Assembly: GCF_011927785.1 (NCBI RefSeq)
Contig: NZ_JAATJK010000001.1
Location: 4,125,001-4,189,000 of the forward strand
Reading direction: 5' to 3'
DNA: 64,000 nt
Source: Micromonospora profundi
Lineage (GTDB): Bacteria; Actinomycetota; Actinomycetes; Mycobacteriales; Micromonosporaceae
Below the pieces are notes generated by a model. That model did no database searches. It saw nothing but the letters and a program-made list of their open reading frames with translations, and was not told where the DNA came from. This document shows positions 32,985 through 41,549 of this stretch, piece by piece (position 1 is the first letter of the stretch; each line of letters starts with the position of its first letter). A program made the translations under genes and the position numbers.

Positions 32985-33980
32985 ATGGTCTCTACCGATC
33001 CCTCCCCCGCGCCACCGATCGGAACGGCGTCACCCGTAGCCGACGAGATTTCCACGTTCGCGCTTGCCGACCTCGCCGGTGACCCGGGCTGGCGTCGGCC
33101 GGTCATCGTTGAGCGCGAGTTGCTGATCCTCACCACGCGTGGGCACGGCGACGCCGAGCTCGATTTCCACCTGCTGCCCTGCCGACCCGGCACGTTGCTG
33201 CGGGTCCGCGCCGGCCAGCTGCTGCGATGCGCCGGCCCGCAGTTCGACGCGACAGTGGTGGGTTGGACCACCGACGCGCTGCGCGGTCTCGCCGTCGACC
33301 CGGACGCCCCGCCGACGTGGCGGCAACTTGCCGGCGAGGACGAGGACGCGGTGATCAGCGAGGTCAGCCAGCTCGCCGTGGACTGTCAACGGCACGGCGA
33401 CGGCACACCCGCCGCCCGTGCGCTGCTGCGCCACCAGCTCGCCGTGCTGCTGCTGAGGCTGGCCCTGCCCGGCGTGGACCGGTCACCTCCGCGACCCGAG
33501 GTGGAGACGTTCCAGCGGTTCTGCCGGGAGGTGGAGCACGGCTACCAGGGGACGCGACGGGTCGAGGACTACGCGGTAGCGCTCGGATGCTCGGTGCGGA
33601 CGTTGACCCGGGCCTGCCTGGCCGTCACCGGTCGCAGCGCCAAACAGGTGATCGACGAGCGGGTCGCGTTGCAGGCGGGTCGGCTGCTCGCGGCAACCGA
33701 CGAGCCGATCGCGCAGATCGGCCGACAGCTCGGCTTCTCCGAGCCCACCAACTTCGGTCGCTTCTTCACCAGGGAGACCGGCACGAGCCCTGGCGCGTTC
33801 CGGGCGGCCCGCGAGCAGCCGACGGCCGGCCGGGTCGTACGCCCCCGATCGCCAGTCGAGCCGACAGGCGCCAACGGAGGGTGGTTCCGCTCCGGCGCGC
33901 TCGGCGAACCGGCGAACGGGGGGCACTCCAGGCGGCCCGGGTCGCCCACCGGCCCGGGCGGCGGCACCGGGCGGGCATGA
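32985..33980 (+). CDS. AraC-family transcriptional regulator
   Basis: 331 residues. An N-terminal cupin-like ligand region (about 20-150: LLILTTRGHGDAELDFHLLP, RVRAGQLLRCAGPQFDATVV) is followed by a two-helix-turn-helix AraC domain (about 190-285: VEDYAVALGCSVRTLTRACL, then EPIAQIGRQLGFSEPTNFGR). The last 45 residues are a Gly/Pro-rich tail with no homology pattern. Start codon ATG 32985 lies in the divergent gap with the SDR gene. The effector is not known. Confidence 0.9.
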   Translation: MVSTDPSPAPPIGTASPVADEISTFALADLAGDPGWRRPVIVERELLILTTRGHGDAELDFHLLPCRPGTLLRVRAGQLLRCAGPQFDATVVGWTTDALRGLAVDPDAPPTWRQLAGEDEDAVISEVSQLAVDCQRHGDGTPAARALLRHQLAVLLLRLALPGVDRSPPRPEVETFQRFCREVEHGYQGTRRVEDYAVALGCSVRTLTRACLAVTGRSAKQVIDERVALQAGRLLAATDEPIAQIGRQLGFSEPTNFGRFFTRETGTSPGAFRAAREQPTAGRVVRPRSPVEPTGANGGWFRSGALGEPANGGHSRRPGSPTGPGGGTGRA

Positions 33981-33987
33981 TGACAGG

Positions 33988-34443
33988 GTGCAGATCTCCG
34001 CGCGCGGCGACTACGCGGTACGGGCGGCGCTGAGCCTCGCGACCGCGTACCCCTCGCTGTTGTCCACCCAGGCCATCGCCGCAGACCAGGACATGCCCCG
34101 CAAGTTCCTGGAGGCGGTCCTGGCCGACCTGCGCCGGGCCGGCATCGTCCGCGCCCAGCGGGGCGCCGAGGGCGGCTACACCCTGGCCCGGCCGCCACGT
34201 GAGGTGACCGTCGGCGCGGTGCTGCGTGCCGTGGAGGGTCCCCTCGCCGGGGTGCGCGGCCTGCGGCCGGAGGAGACCCGGTACGAGGGCGCGGCGGAGA
34301 ACCTGCCCGGCCTGTGGGTGGCGGTACGCGCCGCCGTCCGGCGGGTGGTCGACGAGGTGAGCCTCGCCGAGATCGTCAGCGGCCGGCTGCCCGCGCACGT
34401 CCGCAAGCTCACCGCCCTACCCGACGCCTGGGAGCCGCGCTGA
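33988..34443 (+). CDS. Rrf2-family regulator without cluster cysteines
   Basis: 151 residues from a GTG eight bases after the AraC stop. The N-terminal winged helix is canonical Rrf2 (MQISARGDYAVRAALSLATA, MPRKFLEAVLADLRRAGIVR, RGAEGGYTLARPP). The region that normally holds three Fe-S cysteines (as in IscR/NsrR) contains none, and the whole protein has no Cys. Cys-free Rrf2 proteins such as CymR of Bacillus regulate sulfur metabolism. It is convergent with the sulfonate operon, so control of that operon is a reasonable inference but is not shown. Confidence 0.88.
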   Translation: MQISARGDYAVRAALSLATAYPSLLSTQAIAADQDMPRKFLEAVLADLRRAGIVRAQRGAEGGYTLARPPREVTVGAVLRAVEGPLAGVRGLRPEETRYEGAAENLPGLWVAVRAAVRRVVDEVSLAEIVSGRLPAHVRKLTALPDAWEPR

Positions 34444-34458
34444 CGCCAACCCGCTGAG

Positions 34459-35070
34459 TCACCGGACGCTGATCACCTCCGCGGCGTCCAGCCGGGGCAG
34501 CCGGTCGTACCAGGCGTCCGGGCCGGGGTGGCCCACGCTGAGCAGCAGCAGAACCTCGTGCCGCCCGCTGGGATAGAACTCCCGGGTCACCCCCGCCGCG
34601 TCGAAGCCCGCCATCGGGCCGGCGGCCAGCCCCGCGGCGCGTACGCCCACGAGCAGGTAGCCGATCTGGAGGGTCGCGTTGAAACGGGCCTGCTCGACGC
34701 GCGCCGCCCGGTCGGCGAGCCAGTCGCGGGCCTGCGGGCGGTGCGGGAACAGCTCCGGCAGCCGCTCGTGGAAATCCACGTCGGCGGCGAGCACCGCCAG
34801 CAGAGGTGCGCTCGCCGTTTTCGCCCTGTTGGCACCCGACACGTATGGCAGCAGTCGCGCCCGGGACTCCGGCGATCGCAGCAGCAGGATCCGCAGCGGC
34901 TGGCCGTTGTAGGCCGTCGGCCCGTACCGGATCAGGTCGTGGATGGCCGCGACCTGGGCGTCGGTGACCGGCTCGTCGGTGAACGTGTTTGCCGTGCGGG
35001 CCGCCCGGAACAGCAGGTCCTGGGCGGCCCGGTCCAGCGCGAGCAGGTCGGGCACGGCTGGTGCGCTCAC
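34459..35070 (-). CDS. Nitroreductase-family protein (RutE/malonic semialdehyde reductase-like)
   Basis: 203 residues; GTG overlaps the preceding stop (GTGA). FMN-binding nitroreductase features: DLLFRAARTANTFTDEPVTD, YGPTAYNGQPLRILLLRSPE (the RYGPTAxNxQPxR signature of the RutE branch), and AAGLAAGPMAGFDAAGVTRE. It is the last gene of the organosulfur operon, where it may reduce a carbonyl product of monooxygenase attack or serve as an extra flavin reductase. The assignment to the RutE branch is by motif. Confidence 0.88.
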   Translation of the reverse strand: MSAPAVPDLLALDRAAQDLLFRAARTANTFTDEPVTDAQVAAIHDLIRYGPTAYNGQPLRILLLRSPESRARLLPYVSGANRAKTASAPLLAVLAADVDFHERLPELFPHRPQARDWLADRAARVEQARFNATLQIGYLLVGVRAAGLAAGPMAGFDAAGVTREFYPSGRHEVLLLLSVGHPGPDAWYDRLPRLDAAEVISVR

Positions 35071-35636
35071 GCCGGCACCGGCTTCACGGCGGTGGTGTAG
35101 CCGCCCTGGTGGTGCACCAGCGGCTCGCCGTCGCCGCCGTCGCCCAACGCGAGCGGCTCGGCGATCACCAACGTGTGGTCGCCGGCGGGGACGCGGTGCA
35201 CCACCCGGCAGAGCAGCCGGGCCAGCACTCCCGTCAGCAGCGGCACGCCGAACGGCCCCGGCGTCCAGTCCGGGTACGCGGCGAACCTGTCGATGCCGCT
35301 TGTGGCGAAGACGGCTGCGGCCTCCCGCTGCCCGGCGGCCAGCAGGTGCACGGCGACGTGTTCGGCGCGGGCCAGCACCGGCCAGCTCGACGAGGTGACG
35401 CCCAGGCAGAACGACACGAGCGGCGGGTCCAGTGAGACGGACGTGAACGAGGTGGCGGTGAACCCGGCCCGGATCGGTGCGCCGATCCCGCCCAGGCAGG
35501 CCGGGTCGGTGGCCCTGGCGACAGCGGTGACCACCGTGACGCTCGTGGCCTGCCGGCGCAGCAGCGCGCGGAACAGGTCCCGGTCGACGGGGTGCAGCTC
35601 GGTGGCGTCCGTGCTCGGACGCTCGACGGTCGTCAC
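35067..35636 (-). CDS. Flavin reductase-family protein
   Basis: 189 residues, GTG overlapping the LLM monooxygenase stop; a much longer frame upstream is a shadow. Split-barrel flavin reductase pattern: LRRQATSVTVVTAVARA, RAGFTATSFTSVSLDPPLVS, CLGVTSSSWPVLARAEHVAV, and C-terminal DHTLVIAEPLALGDGGDGE and VHHQGGYTT. It should supply reduced FMN to the two-component monooxygenase encoded just upstream, as SsuE or NtaB-type partners do. Confidence 0.92.
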   Translation of the reverse strand: MTTVERPSTDATELHPVDRDLFRALLRRQATSVTVVTAVARATDPACLGGIGAPIRAGFTATSFTSVSLDPPLVSFCLGVTSSSWPVLARAEHVAVHLLAAGQREAAAVFATSGIDRFAAYPDWTPGPFGVPLLTGVLARLLCRVVHRVPAGDHTLVIAEPLALGDGGDGEPLVHHQGGYTTAVKPVPA

Positions 35637-36967
35637 GCCGGCACCAGGGTCGGCGCGGCGTACGCGCTGGCCGGTCGGGGCAGGCCGTAGTGCTCGCGCA
35701 GCGTACGACCTGTGTACTCGGTGCGGAAGAGCCCTCGGGCGCGCAGCACCGGCACGACGTGGTCGACGAAGTCGGCCAGACCGCCGGGCAGGTGCGGCGG
35801 CATGATGTTGAACCCGTCGGCGGCGCCCTGGCTGAACCACAGCTCGATCTGGTCGGCGATCTGTTCCGGCGTTCCGGCGACCACGCGGTGGCCCCTGCCG
35901 CCGCCGAGCCGGCCGATGAGCTGCCGGACGGTGAGCTTCTCCCGGCGGGCCAGGTCGGTGACGAGCCGGTAGCGGCTCTGGTGGGCCTGCACGGTGCCGG
36001 AGTCCGGCAGCTCGGGCAGCGGCCCGTCCAGCGGCAGGCCGGTGAGGTCGATGCCGAGCATCCCGGAGAGCTGCGCGAGGGCGTAGTCGGGGACGATCAG
36101 CTCCTCCAGCTCGGCGGCGAGCGTGCGCGCCTCGGCCTCGGTGCCGCCGATCACGGGTGCGATGCCGGGCAGGACCTTCACGAGGTCGGGGTTCCGGCCT
36201 GCGGCGGTGACCTGGCGGCGCAGCTCGGCGTAGAAGCCCTGCCCGTCGGCGAGGGTCTGCTGGGCGGTGAACACGGCTTCGGCGTACCGGGCGGCGAAGG
36301 CGATGCCGTCCGGTGACGACCCGGCCTGCACGAGCAGCGGCCGGCCCTGTGGCGGGCGGGGAATGTTGAGCGGGCCACGAACCTGGAACTCCGGCCCCCG
36401 GTGCGCGACCTCGTGCACCCTGTCGGTGTCGGCGAACACCCCGGCGGCGGTGTCGAAGACCAGCGCGTCGTCCTCCCAGCTGTCCCAGAGCTTGATCGCC
36501 ACGTCGACGAACTCGGCGGCCCGCCGGTAGCGGTCGGCGTGCGCGGGGTGGCTGTCCCTGTTGAAGTTGACCGCCTCCCGCTCCTGCGCGGAGGTGACGA
36601 TGTTCCAGCCGGCCCGGCCGCCGCTCAGGTGGTCCAGGGAGGCGAACTTGCGGGCGGTGTGGAACGGCTCGTTGTAGGTGGTGGAGACCGTCGCGATGAG
36701 ACCGATGTGCTCGGTCACCGCGGCCAGCGAGGCGAGCAGGGTCAGCGGCTCGAAGACGGCCTGGATGTTGTGCCGGGGGTTCGGCCCGACCGACAGCCCG
36801 TCGGCCAGGAACACCGAGTCGAGGGTGCCGCGCTCGGCGATCCGGGCCAGCTCCTGGAAGTGCCGCACGTCGGTGACCCGGCGCGGGTCGGTGCGGGGAT
36901 GCCGCCAGGCGGCCTCGTGGTGGCCGACGCCCATCAGGAACGCGTTGAGGTGCAGGGTTCGAGGCAT
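35633..36967 (-). CDS. FMN-dependent LLM-class monooxygenase (NtaA/SnaA/DszA family)
   Basis: 444 residues, full length for the NtaA/DszA/SfnG branch of luciferase-like monooxygenases. Begins RTLHLNAFLMGVGHHEAAWR; conserved blocks TLDSVFLADGLSVGPNPRHN, FEPLTLLASLAAVTEHIGL, GRAGWNIVTSAQEREAVNFN and PLLVQAGSSPDGIAFAARYA. Uses FMNH2 and O2 to open C-S or C-N bonds. Its transporter and sulfur-type leader peptide suggest organosulfur compounds (sulfones or sulfonates) as substrate. Only nine bases separate it from the permease gene. Confidence 0.92.
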   Translation of the reverse strand: MPRTLHLNAFLMGVGHHEAAWRHPRTDPRRVTDVRHFQELARIAERGTLDSVFLADGLSVGPNPRHNIQAVFEPLTLLASLAAVTEHIGLIATVSTTYNEPFHTARKFASLDHLSGGRAGWNIVTSAQEREAVNFNRDSHPAHADRYRRAAEFVDVAIKLWDSWEDDALVFDTAAGVFADTDRVHEVAHRGPEFQVRGPLNIPRPPQGRPLLVQAGSSPDGIAFAARYAEAVFTAQQTLADGQGFYAELRRQVTAAGRNPDLVKVLPGIAPVIGGTEAEARTLAAELEELIVPDYALAQLSGMLGIDLTGLPLDGPLPELPDSGTVQAHQSRYRLVTDLARREKLTVRQLIGRLGGGRGHRVVAGTPEQIADQIELWFSQGAADGFNIMPPHLPGGLADFVDHVVPVLRARGLFRTEYTGRTLREHYGLPRPASAYAAPTLVPA

Positions 36968-36976
36968 GACAGTGTC

Positions 36977-37849
36977 CTATCCGGCGGAGACGTCGACGCG
37001 CCACGTGGAGAAGCGGCGTTCGAGGGCGACGAGGAGCTGGTTGACGACCAGACCGATGGCGGAGATCGTGATGATCCCCGAGTACATGTCGGGGATCGCG
37101 AAGTTGTACTGCGCGTAGTTGATGAGGTAGCCGAGGCCGGCCTTCGCGCCGACCATCTCGGCCGCGACGAGCACCAGGATCGAGTACGCCCCGGCCAGCC
37201 GGATCCCGGTGAAGATGGTCGGCACCGCCGCCGGCAGGATCACCTTCTGGAACAGCCGCAGGTGGTTGAGCCCCATCGAGCGGGCCGAGCGGATCAGCAG
37301 CGGGTCGACGCCCTTCACGCCGGCGATGGTGTTCAGCAGGATCGGCCACGAGCACGCGTACAGCACCAGGGCGATCTTGGAGGTCTCCCCCAGGCCGAGG
37401 ATGAGCACGAACACCGGCAGCAGGGCCAGCGCGGCGGTGTTGCGGAACACCTCCAGCAGCGGGCTGAGCAGCTCGGCGAGAGGCCGGTACCAGCCGATCA
37501 GCAGCCCCAGCGGGATGGCGGTGAGCACGGCCAGCCCGAGCCCGGCCAGCGACCGGGTCAGGCTCGCGCCGACATGCTCGGCGAGCTGCCCACTGCGCAG
37601 CAGCTCCCACCAGGCCACCAGCACCTCCGACAGCGGAGGCAGGAACACCCTGTCGACAAGCCCCAGCCGGGGCGCACCCTCCCAGACCACGGCCAGCGCG
37701 ACGATCGCGACGCCGCGGTGCAGCGCCCTGCCGCCGAGGCCGAGCAGCCGTCCGGCAAGGCCGCCGGCACCGGGTCCGGCGGCGGCCACCGCGTCGGGCG
37801 GGGCCGTCGGGGCCGCCAGCCGGGCGGGACGTTCGGCGATGTCAACCAA
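36977..37849 (-). CDS. ABC transporter permease (SsuC/TauC type)
   Basis: 290 residues from a TTG start with a strong GGAGG seven bases before it, eight bases inside the ATPase gene; a longer frame exists, but the part before this is shadow. Six membrane segments, with the permease EAA-like loop in PLLIRSARSMGLNHLRLFQK and VILPAAVPTIFTGIRLAGAY. The N-terminal 50 residues are a Pro/Ala-rich cytoplasmic tail. Imports sulfonates, taurine or related small organosulfur ions with the ATPase and binding protein encoded upstream. Confidence 0.93.
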   Translation of the reverse strand: MVDIAERPARLAAPTAPPDAVAAAGPGAGGLAGRLLGLGGRALHRGVAIVALAVVWEGAPRLGLVDRVFLPPLSEVLVAWWELLRSGQLAEHVGASLTRSLAGLGLAVLTAIPLGLLIGWYRPLAELLSPLLEVFRNTAALALLPVFVLILGLGETSKIALVLYACSWPILLNTIAGVKGVDPLLIRSARSMGLNHLRLFQKVILPAAVPTIFTGIRLAGAYSILVLVAAEMVGAKAGLGYLINYAQYNFAIPDMYSGIITISAIGLVVNQLLVALERRFSTWRVDVSAG

Positions 37850-38771
37850 CGCGGGCCTCCTCGGTGTGGGCCGCCGTCGGCGCCGCGCGCCGCGCGTCGG
37901 CTCCGGCGACAACGGGAGTACGACCACCGGCTGCTCCGGTGTGGGCGGTGCGACTGCCGGTGGCGCCTTCGGCTGCTTGGGCGGCGCGCACCTCGTCGCG
38001 CAGCAGCGTCCAGATCTGGTGCCGGTGGTGGCGGAACGCGTCGGTGGAGCGAACGTCCTCGACGGCGTCCCGATCGCCGAGGTCGATGTCGATGACCTGC
38101 TTGACCCGCCCGGGTCGGGAGGTCAGCACCGCCACCCGCTGACCGAGGTACACGGCCTCGTCGATGCCGTGGGTGATGAACACGATGGTCTTGCCGGTAC
38201 GGGCCCAGATCCGCACGAGCTCGTCCTGCAACGAGTCGCGGGTCTGCGCGTCGAGCGCCGCGAACGGTTCGTCCATGAGCAGCACGTCCGGGTCGTACGC
38301 GAGGCTGCGGGCGATGGCGACCCGCTGCTTCATCCCTCCGGACAGCTCGTGCGGGTAGCGGTCGGCGAACCCGGTAAGGCCCACCAGGTCCAGGTGGTGC
38401 GCGACCAGGTCGCCACGCTCGGCGCGGGGCACCCCCTTGGCCTCCAGCCCGAACGCCACGTTGCCTGCGGCGGTGCGCCAGGGCAGCAACGCGTACTGCT
38501 GGAAGACGATGCCCCGGTCCAGGCCGGGGCCGGTGACGGGCCGACCGTCGACGAGCACCTGCCCGCCGCTGGGTTCGGTGAGCCCGCCGAGCAGGTCGAG
38601 CAGTGTGGACTTGCCGCAGCCGCTGGGACCGACGACGACGAGGAACTCTCCGGCGCGTACACCGAGGGTCACCTGGTCCAGCGCGGTGACCGCGCGGGCG
38701 CCGCCACGCCGGGTGGCGCGGACACCGAAGGTCTTGCTCACCTGGTCGAAGAGGATCTTGTCGGTGCTCAC
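37842..38771 (-). CDS. ABC transporter ATP-binding protein (SsuB/TauB type)
   Basis: 309 residues; GTG overlaps the stop of the binding-protein gene. Walker A GPSGCGKS, Q loop FQQYALLPWRTAAGN, signature LSGGMKQRVAIARSL, Walker B DVLLMDEPFAALDAQTRD and switch His in VFITHGIDEAVYLG. Residues about 265-309 are an Ala/Gly/Thr-rich extension lacking in typical SsuB proteins; its role is not known. Powers the sulfonate importer. Confidence 0.93.
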   Translation of the reverse strand: MSTDKILFDQVSKTFGVRATRRGGARAVTALDQVTLGVRAGEFLVVVGPSGCGKSTLLDLLGGLTEPSGGQVLVDGRPVTGPGLDRGIVFQQYALLPWRTAAGNVAFGLEAKGVPRAERGDLVAHHLDLVGLTGFADRYPHELSGGMKQRVAIARSLAYDPDVLLMDEPFAALDAQTRDSLQDELVRIWARTGKTIVFITHGIDEAVYLGQRVAVLTSRPGRVKQVIDIDLGDRDAVEDVRSTDAFRHHRHQIWTLLRDEVRAAQAAEGATGSRTAHTGAAGGRTPVVAGADARRAAPTAAHTEEARVG

Positions 38772-39799
38772 GCGCCGCCCCCGTCCACGAAGGCGTTGAA
38801 GCGGTTGGTGTAGATGTCGGCCGGCTTGGGCCGGTCGCCCTTCAGCTCGCCCTCGGCGGCGAGCCAGTCGATCCAGGTGCCGAACTCGCGCTCGTCGATC
38901 ACGCCGCCGTGGCCGGCGACGCCGCTGCTCTTCCAGTACGCGACGAGCGACGGGTCCTCGTTGCGGCCGCGCTTGGCGATGATGTCCCGCATCCGGGCCA
39001 CCACCGTCTCCCGGGGCTGTGTACGCGCCCACTCGATGGCCTTGCCGACCCCTGTGACGAACGCCTTGACGGTTTCCGGGTTGCGTTTGATGAAGTCGTC
39101 GCGGAAGACGTACGTGCCGGCGCTGAACGCGCCGAGCAGCTCGTAGTCGGTGAAGATGGTGCGGATGCCACCGCTGTCGACAGCCTTGTCGCGGATCACG
39201 CCGCCGAGCACCGCCACGTCGATCTGCTTCTGCCGCAGCGACTGCTCGGTGTTGACCGGGGGCAGTGCGACGAGCTCGACCTTCTTGATCTCGTCGGCGG
39301 TGAGCCCGCCCCGGGCCAGCCAGGTCTTGAGCACCGCCTCGGCGTGCGCGCCGAGAGTGTTCATGCCGACCTTGCGGCCGATCAGGTCGCGAGGGCCGCG
39401 GATCGGGCTGTCGTCGAGCACGTAGTAGCCCTGGAAGCTCTGCGCGTCCGAGCCGTAGTAGCTGACGACGGCGGTGATCGGGGCGTTGGCCGCGGCGAGC
39501 TTGACGATGGCGCCGTTGAACGCGCCGCCGAAGTCGCTCTGCCCGGTAGCGGTGGCCTGGATGTCCTGCGGGCCGCCGGTGACGTTGCCGATCCACTTGA
39601 GTCGGACGTCGCCGAGGTAGCCGAGGTCGGCGGCGAGTTCGGGGAGGGTGACCTGGCCGACCGAGCCCTGGTAGCGCAGCTCGCTGGCCTGGCCGGCACC
39701 GGCCTGGGCGTCGCTGCCGCAGCCTGCGGCACCGGTGAGCAGTGTCAACGCGGCGACGGTGGCGACGGTACGCAGCAGGGCACGACGGGGTGGGGACAT
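38768..39799 (-). CDS. Aliphatic sulfonate/organosulfur ABC transporter binding protein
   Basis: 343 residues. ATG chosen behind GGAGACT; an earlier in-frame ATG adds residues before the signal. Lipoprotein signal with lipobox TGAAGC (about residue 26), then a type II periplasmic-binding fold of the SsuA family: ELRYQGSVGQVTLPELAADL, VTGGPQDIQATATGQSDFGG, GRKVGMNTLGAHAEAVLKTW, TIFTDYELLGAFSAGTYVFR. First structural gene of the operon, 152 bases downstream of the leader peptide stop. Confidence 0.92.
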   Translation of the reverse strand: MSPPRRALLRTVATVAALTLLTGAAGCGSDAQAGAGQASELRYQGSVGQVTLPELAADLGYLGDVRLKWIGNVTGGPQDIQATATGQSDFGGAFNGAIVKLAAANAPITAVVSYYGSDAQSFQGYYVLDDSPIRGPRDLIGRKVGMNTLGAHAEAVLKTWLARGGLTADEIKKVELVALPPVNTEQSLRQKQIDVAVLGGVIRDKAVDSGGIRTIFTDYELLGAFSAGTYVFRDDFIKRNPETVKAFVTGVGKAIEWARTQPRETVVARMRDIIAKRGRNEDPSLVAYWKSSGVAGHGGVIDEREFGTWIDWLAAEGELKGDRPKPADIYTNRFNAFVDGGGA

Positions 39800-39951
39800 G
39801 AGGAGTCTCCTGATCTGTCCACGAGGGAGGTGCGGGGCGCCCGGTTCGGGGCGCGAGGGCACGCCGCTCCGCGACGAGCGGTGCGTGCTGAGTGGTGCAG
39901 TGAGTAGGCGGTGCAGTGCGACTGGAGCCGGGCCGGATGGAACCGGTCAGC
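39800..39951 (-). promoter_or_regulatory. Possible attenuator region between Cys leader peptide and operon
   Basis: The 152 bases between the leader stop and the first operon gene contain a stem CCGCTC/GAGCGG (39864-39869 with 39876-39881) extended by GCA/TGC, among other GC-rich pairings. No T-run is visible, so intrinsic termination would be weak; Rho-dependent or translation-dependent control is also possible. Assigned because of the Cys-ending leader upstream. Confidence 0.4.
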
Positions 39952-40029
39952 TCAACAGAGCGCGCTCGCGTGCCGGACCAGGTCGACGTGCACGCAAGCG
40001 ATGAGGTGGAGCTCATCCCGCTGCGACAT
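39952..40029 (-). CDS. Cysteine leader peptide of the sulfur operon
   Basis: A 25-residue frame from ATG 40029, with an overlapping GAGG directly before it, ends HVDLVRHASALC followed by TGA. Short peptides with a HVDL..(V/R)..SALC ending and terminal Cys are the known putative leader peptides in front of actinobacterial sulfur and sulfonate genes. A second Cys codon (TGC) lies mid-peptide. Ribosome stalling at Cys codons during cysteine shortage is expected to raise expression of the downstream transporter. An internal GTG at the HVDL part is an alternative start. Confidence 0.75.
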   Translation of the reverse strand: MSQRDELHLIACVHVDLVRHASALC

Positions 40030-40276
40030 GACCTCATGCTGCCGTCGGCGCGACCGACCGGTCAATGCCCTTCCACAAGGTGAGACTTGTATCGCTGCGC
40101 GTGTTACGGAACGCTATGAGCAGCGTTTACCGACGCGCAACACCCATCTGATGAATAGGATTTCCCGGCTGCGGCAGGTCACCGTCCAGGCTGGAGCCGA
40201 TGGGGTTTCGGAATTCGACGTTTCGGGAATGTTCGATCTCGACACGGCAGGGAACGGTGACGAGGGGAGAGCTCCG

Positions 40277-40456
40277 ATGGGCCTCATGTTTCGCAAGCGC
40301 AAGAAGTACGGTCCGATCATCCTGAACTTCACCGAGAACGGCTTCTCCTCGTGGAGCATCAAGATCGGCCGCTGGTCCTGGAACTCGAAGGCGAAGGCGC
40401 ACCGCGTCGACCTGCCGGGTCCGCTGTCCTGGAAGCAGGACAAGTCCCGGTCGTAA
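40277..40456 (+). CDS. DUF4236-like small protein
   Basis: 59 residues, ATG with AGGGGAGA upstream. Very basic, aromatic-rich strand protein: MFRKRKKYGPIILNFTENGF, SSWSIKIGRWSWNSKAKAHR, VDLPGPLSWK. The RxGPIxLNFTxNGxSSxSIKxG pattern matches the DUF4236 family, short bacterial proteins of unknown function. A longer upstream frame is non-coding. It lies alone between the sulfur operon's leader and an inverted repeat. Confidence 0.8.
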   Translation: MGLMFRKRKKYGPIILNFTENGFSSWSIKIGRWSWNSKAKAHRVDLPGPLSWKQDKSRS

Positions 40457-40540
40457 CATCCCGGGAGTCGAGCGGGGTGCCGGTGATCCCACCGGCACCC
40501 CGCTCGACGTCCACCCAACCCCCGCCCCGCGCCCCGCCCC

Positions 40541-40612
40541 GCGATCTTGCACTTTCGGTCGCGGTCTTGCGTGGGATGCCCCTTGTGTCGCGGCAGGAAG
40601 TGCAAGGTCGCG
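40541..40612. repeat. Family A long inverted repeat
   Basis: GCGATCTTGCACTTTC (40541-40556) pairs with GAAGTGCAAGGTCGC (40598-40612) in a stem with one G-T-type mismatch and one bulge, loop of about 40 bases. It lies in the gap between convergent genes (DUF4236 and the minus-strand gene). The same 15-base arm core recurs at 61651-61665. Confidence 0.7.
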
Positions 40613-40634
40613 CGGCAGATCCGGGGGGATCGGG

Positions 40635-41525
40635 CTAGCGGGTTGGGGTTAGCTTTTCGTCGCCGGCCAGGCGGCCCGACTCGCGGGAGCGTTGCAGGTC
40701 GCCGCTCCTGAGCAGGTCTTCCAGCGCCCGGTTGGCGTCGCTGGCGCGGTAGACGGTGGCGGTCAGCGTGTGCCGGCGCAGCTCGGTGACCTCCCGCGGC
40801 CCACCCCGGCCCAGCTCGGCCAACAGCTCGCCGGTCAGCGGCGCGAGGCTGGGCTCCCCTGCCACGTCGACGGTCGCGCCCGCCGGGTCGGACGGGTCAC
40901 GCAGGCGCATGCCGAGGTCCGCGCCGGCTGCCCAGAGCGCGTCGCGGACCGCTTCCAGGCTCCGGTCCGAGCGACTGCCGAACGCGACCACACCGGCAGC
41001 CTCGCCGTCCGGCAGCACGGGCGCCACCTCGGCGACAAGCGGGAACCCGGCGGCGACAAGAGCATCGCGGGCACGGGAGCCGGCGTGCAGCAGCACCTCT
41101 CCGGTGCGGCCGTTGGCGGCGGCGGTGAGCAGCTGCGGGGTCACGGCGTCGGGCAGGTCCAGGAAGCTGAACAGCGGTGACCCCGCCGCCCCGGCCGCTT
41201 TCAGCGCGACCGGCAACTGCTGCGGGGCGCCGGGCAGCAGGTGCACTGTGACCTCGGCGGGCAGCTCCGCCTCGACCGGGCCGAGCCGGGTCGGCAGTTC
41301 AGGCGTGCCGTCGGCCAGCACCAGCACCGTGACCCGCCGGCCGCGTACCTGATCGGCGTGGGCGGCGACCACCCGCAGCGCGGCCTGGGCGCCACCGCCA
41401 TCGGCCCCGGCCCACACCAGTGCCACGGTGGCTCGCCGGGAGCGTTGCAGGGCCGCGGGCAGCCAGGTCGTCAACTGGCGGACCAGCAGCTCGCGGAGGA
41501 AGTCGGTGGTCGGGTCGGTCGGCAT
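40635..41525 (-). CDS. Unrecognised alpha/beta protein
   Basis: 296 residues of natural composition (A/L/V rich with regular alternation): LLVRQLTTWLPAALQRSRRA, TVALVWAGADGGGAQAALRV, VRGRRVTVLVLADGTPELPT, EVLLHAGSRARDALVAAGFP, GVVAFGSRSDRSLEAVRDAL and a C-terminal winged-helix-like stretch (VTELRRHTLTATVYRASDAN then ALEDLLRSGDL). A two-domain design with a possible DNA- or RNA-binding tail, but no named family is recognised. It reads in the same direction as, and sits just downstream of, the VOC gene. Confidence 0.75.
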   Translation of the reverse strand: MPTDPTTDFLRELLVRQLTTWLPAALQRSRRATVALVWAGADGGGAQAALRVVAAHADQVRGRRVTVLVLADGTPELPTRLGPVEAELPAEVTVHLLPGAPQQLPVALKAAGAAGSPLFSFLDLPDAVTPQLLTAAANGRTGEVLLHAGSRARDALVAAGFPLVAEVAPVLPDGEAAGVVAFGSRSDRSLEAVRDALWAAGADLGMRLRDPSDPAGATVDVAGEPSLAPLTGELLAELGRGGPREVTELRRHTLTATVYRASDANRALEDLLRSGDLQRSRESGRLAGDEKLTPTR

Positions 41526-41549
41526 CGGTCCGTTCTACCCTACGGGCGG

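Noticed and set aside
35067..37610. 847-residue minus-strand frame across flavin reductase to permease
   Set aside because: Only its last 189 codons are protein-like; the rest is a shadow of the LLM and permease genes.
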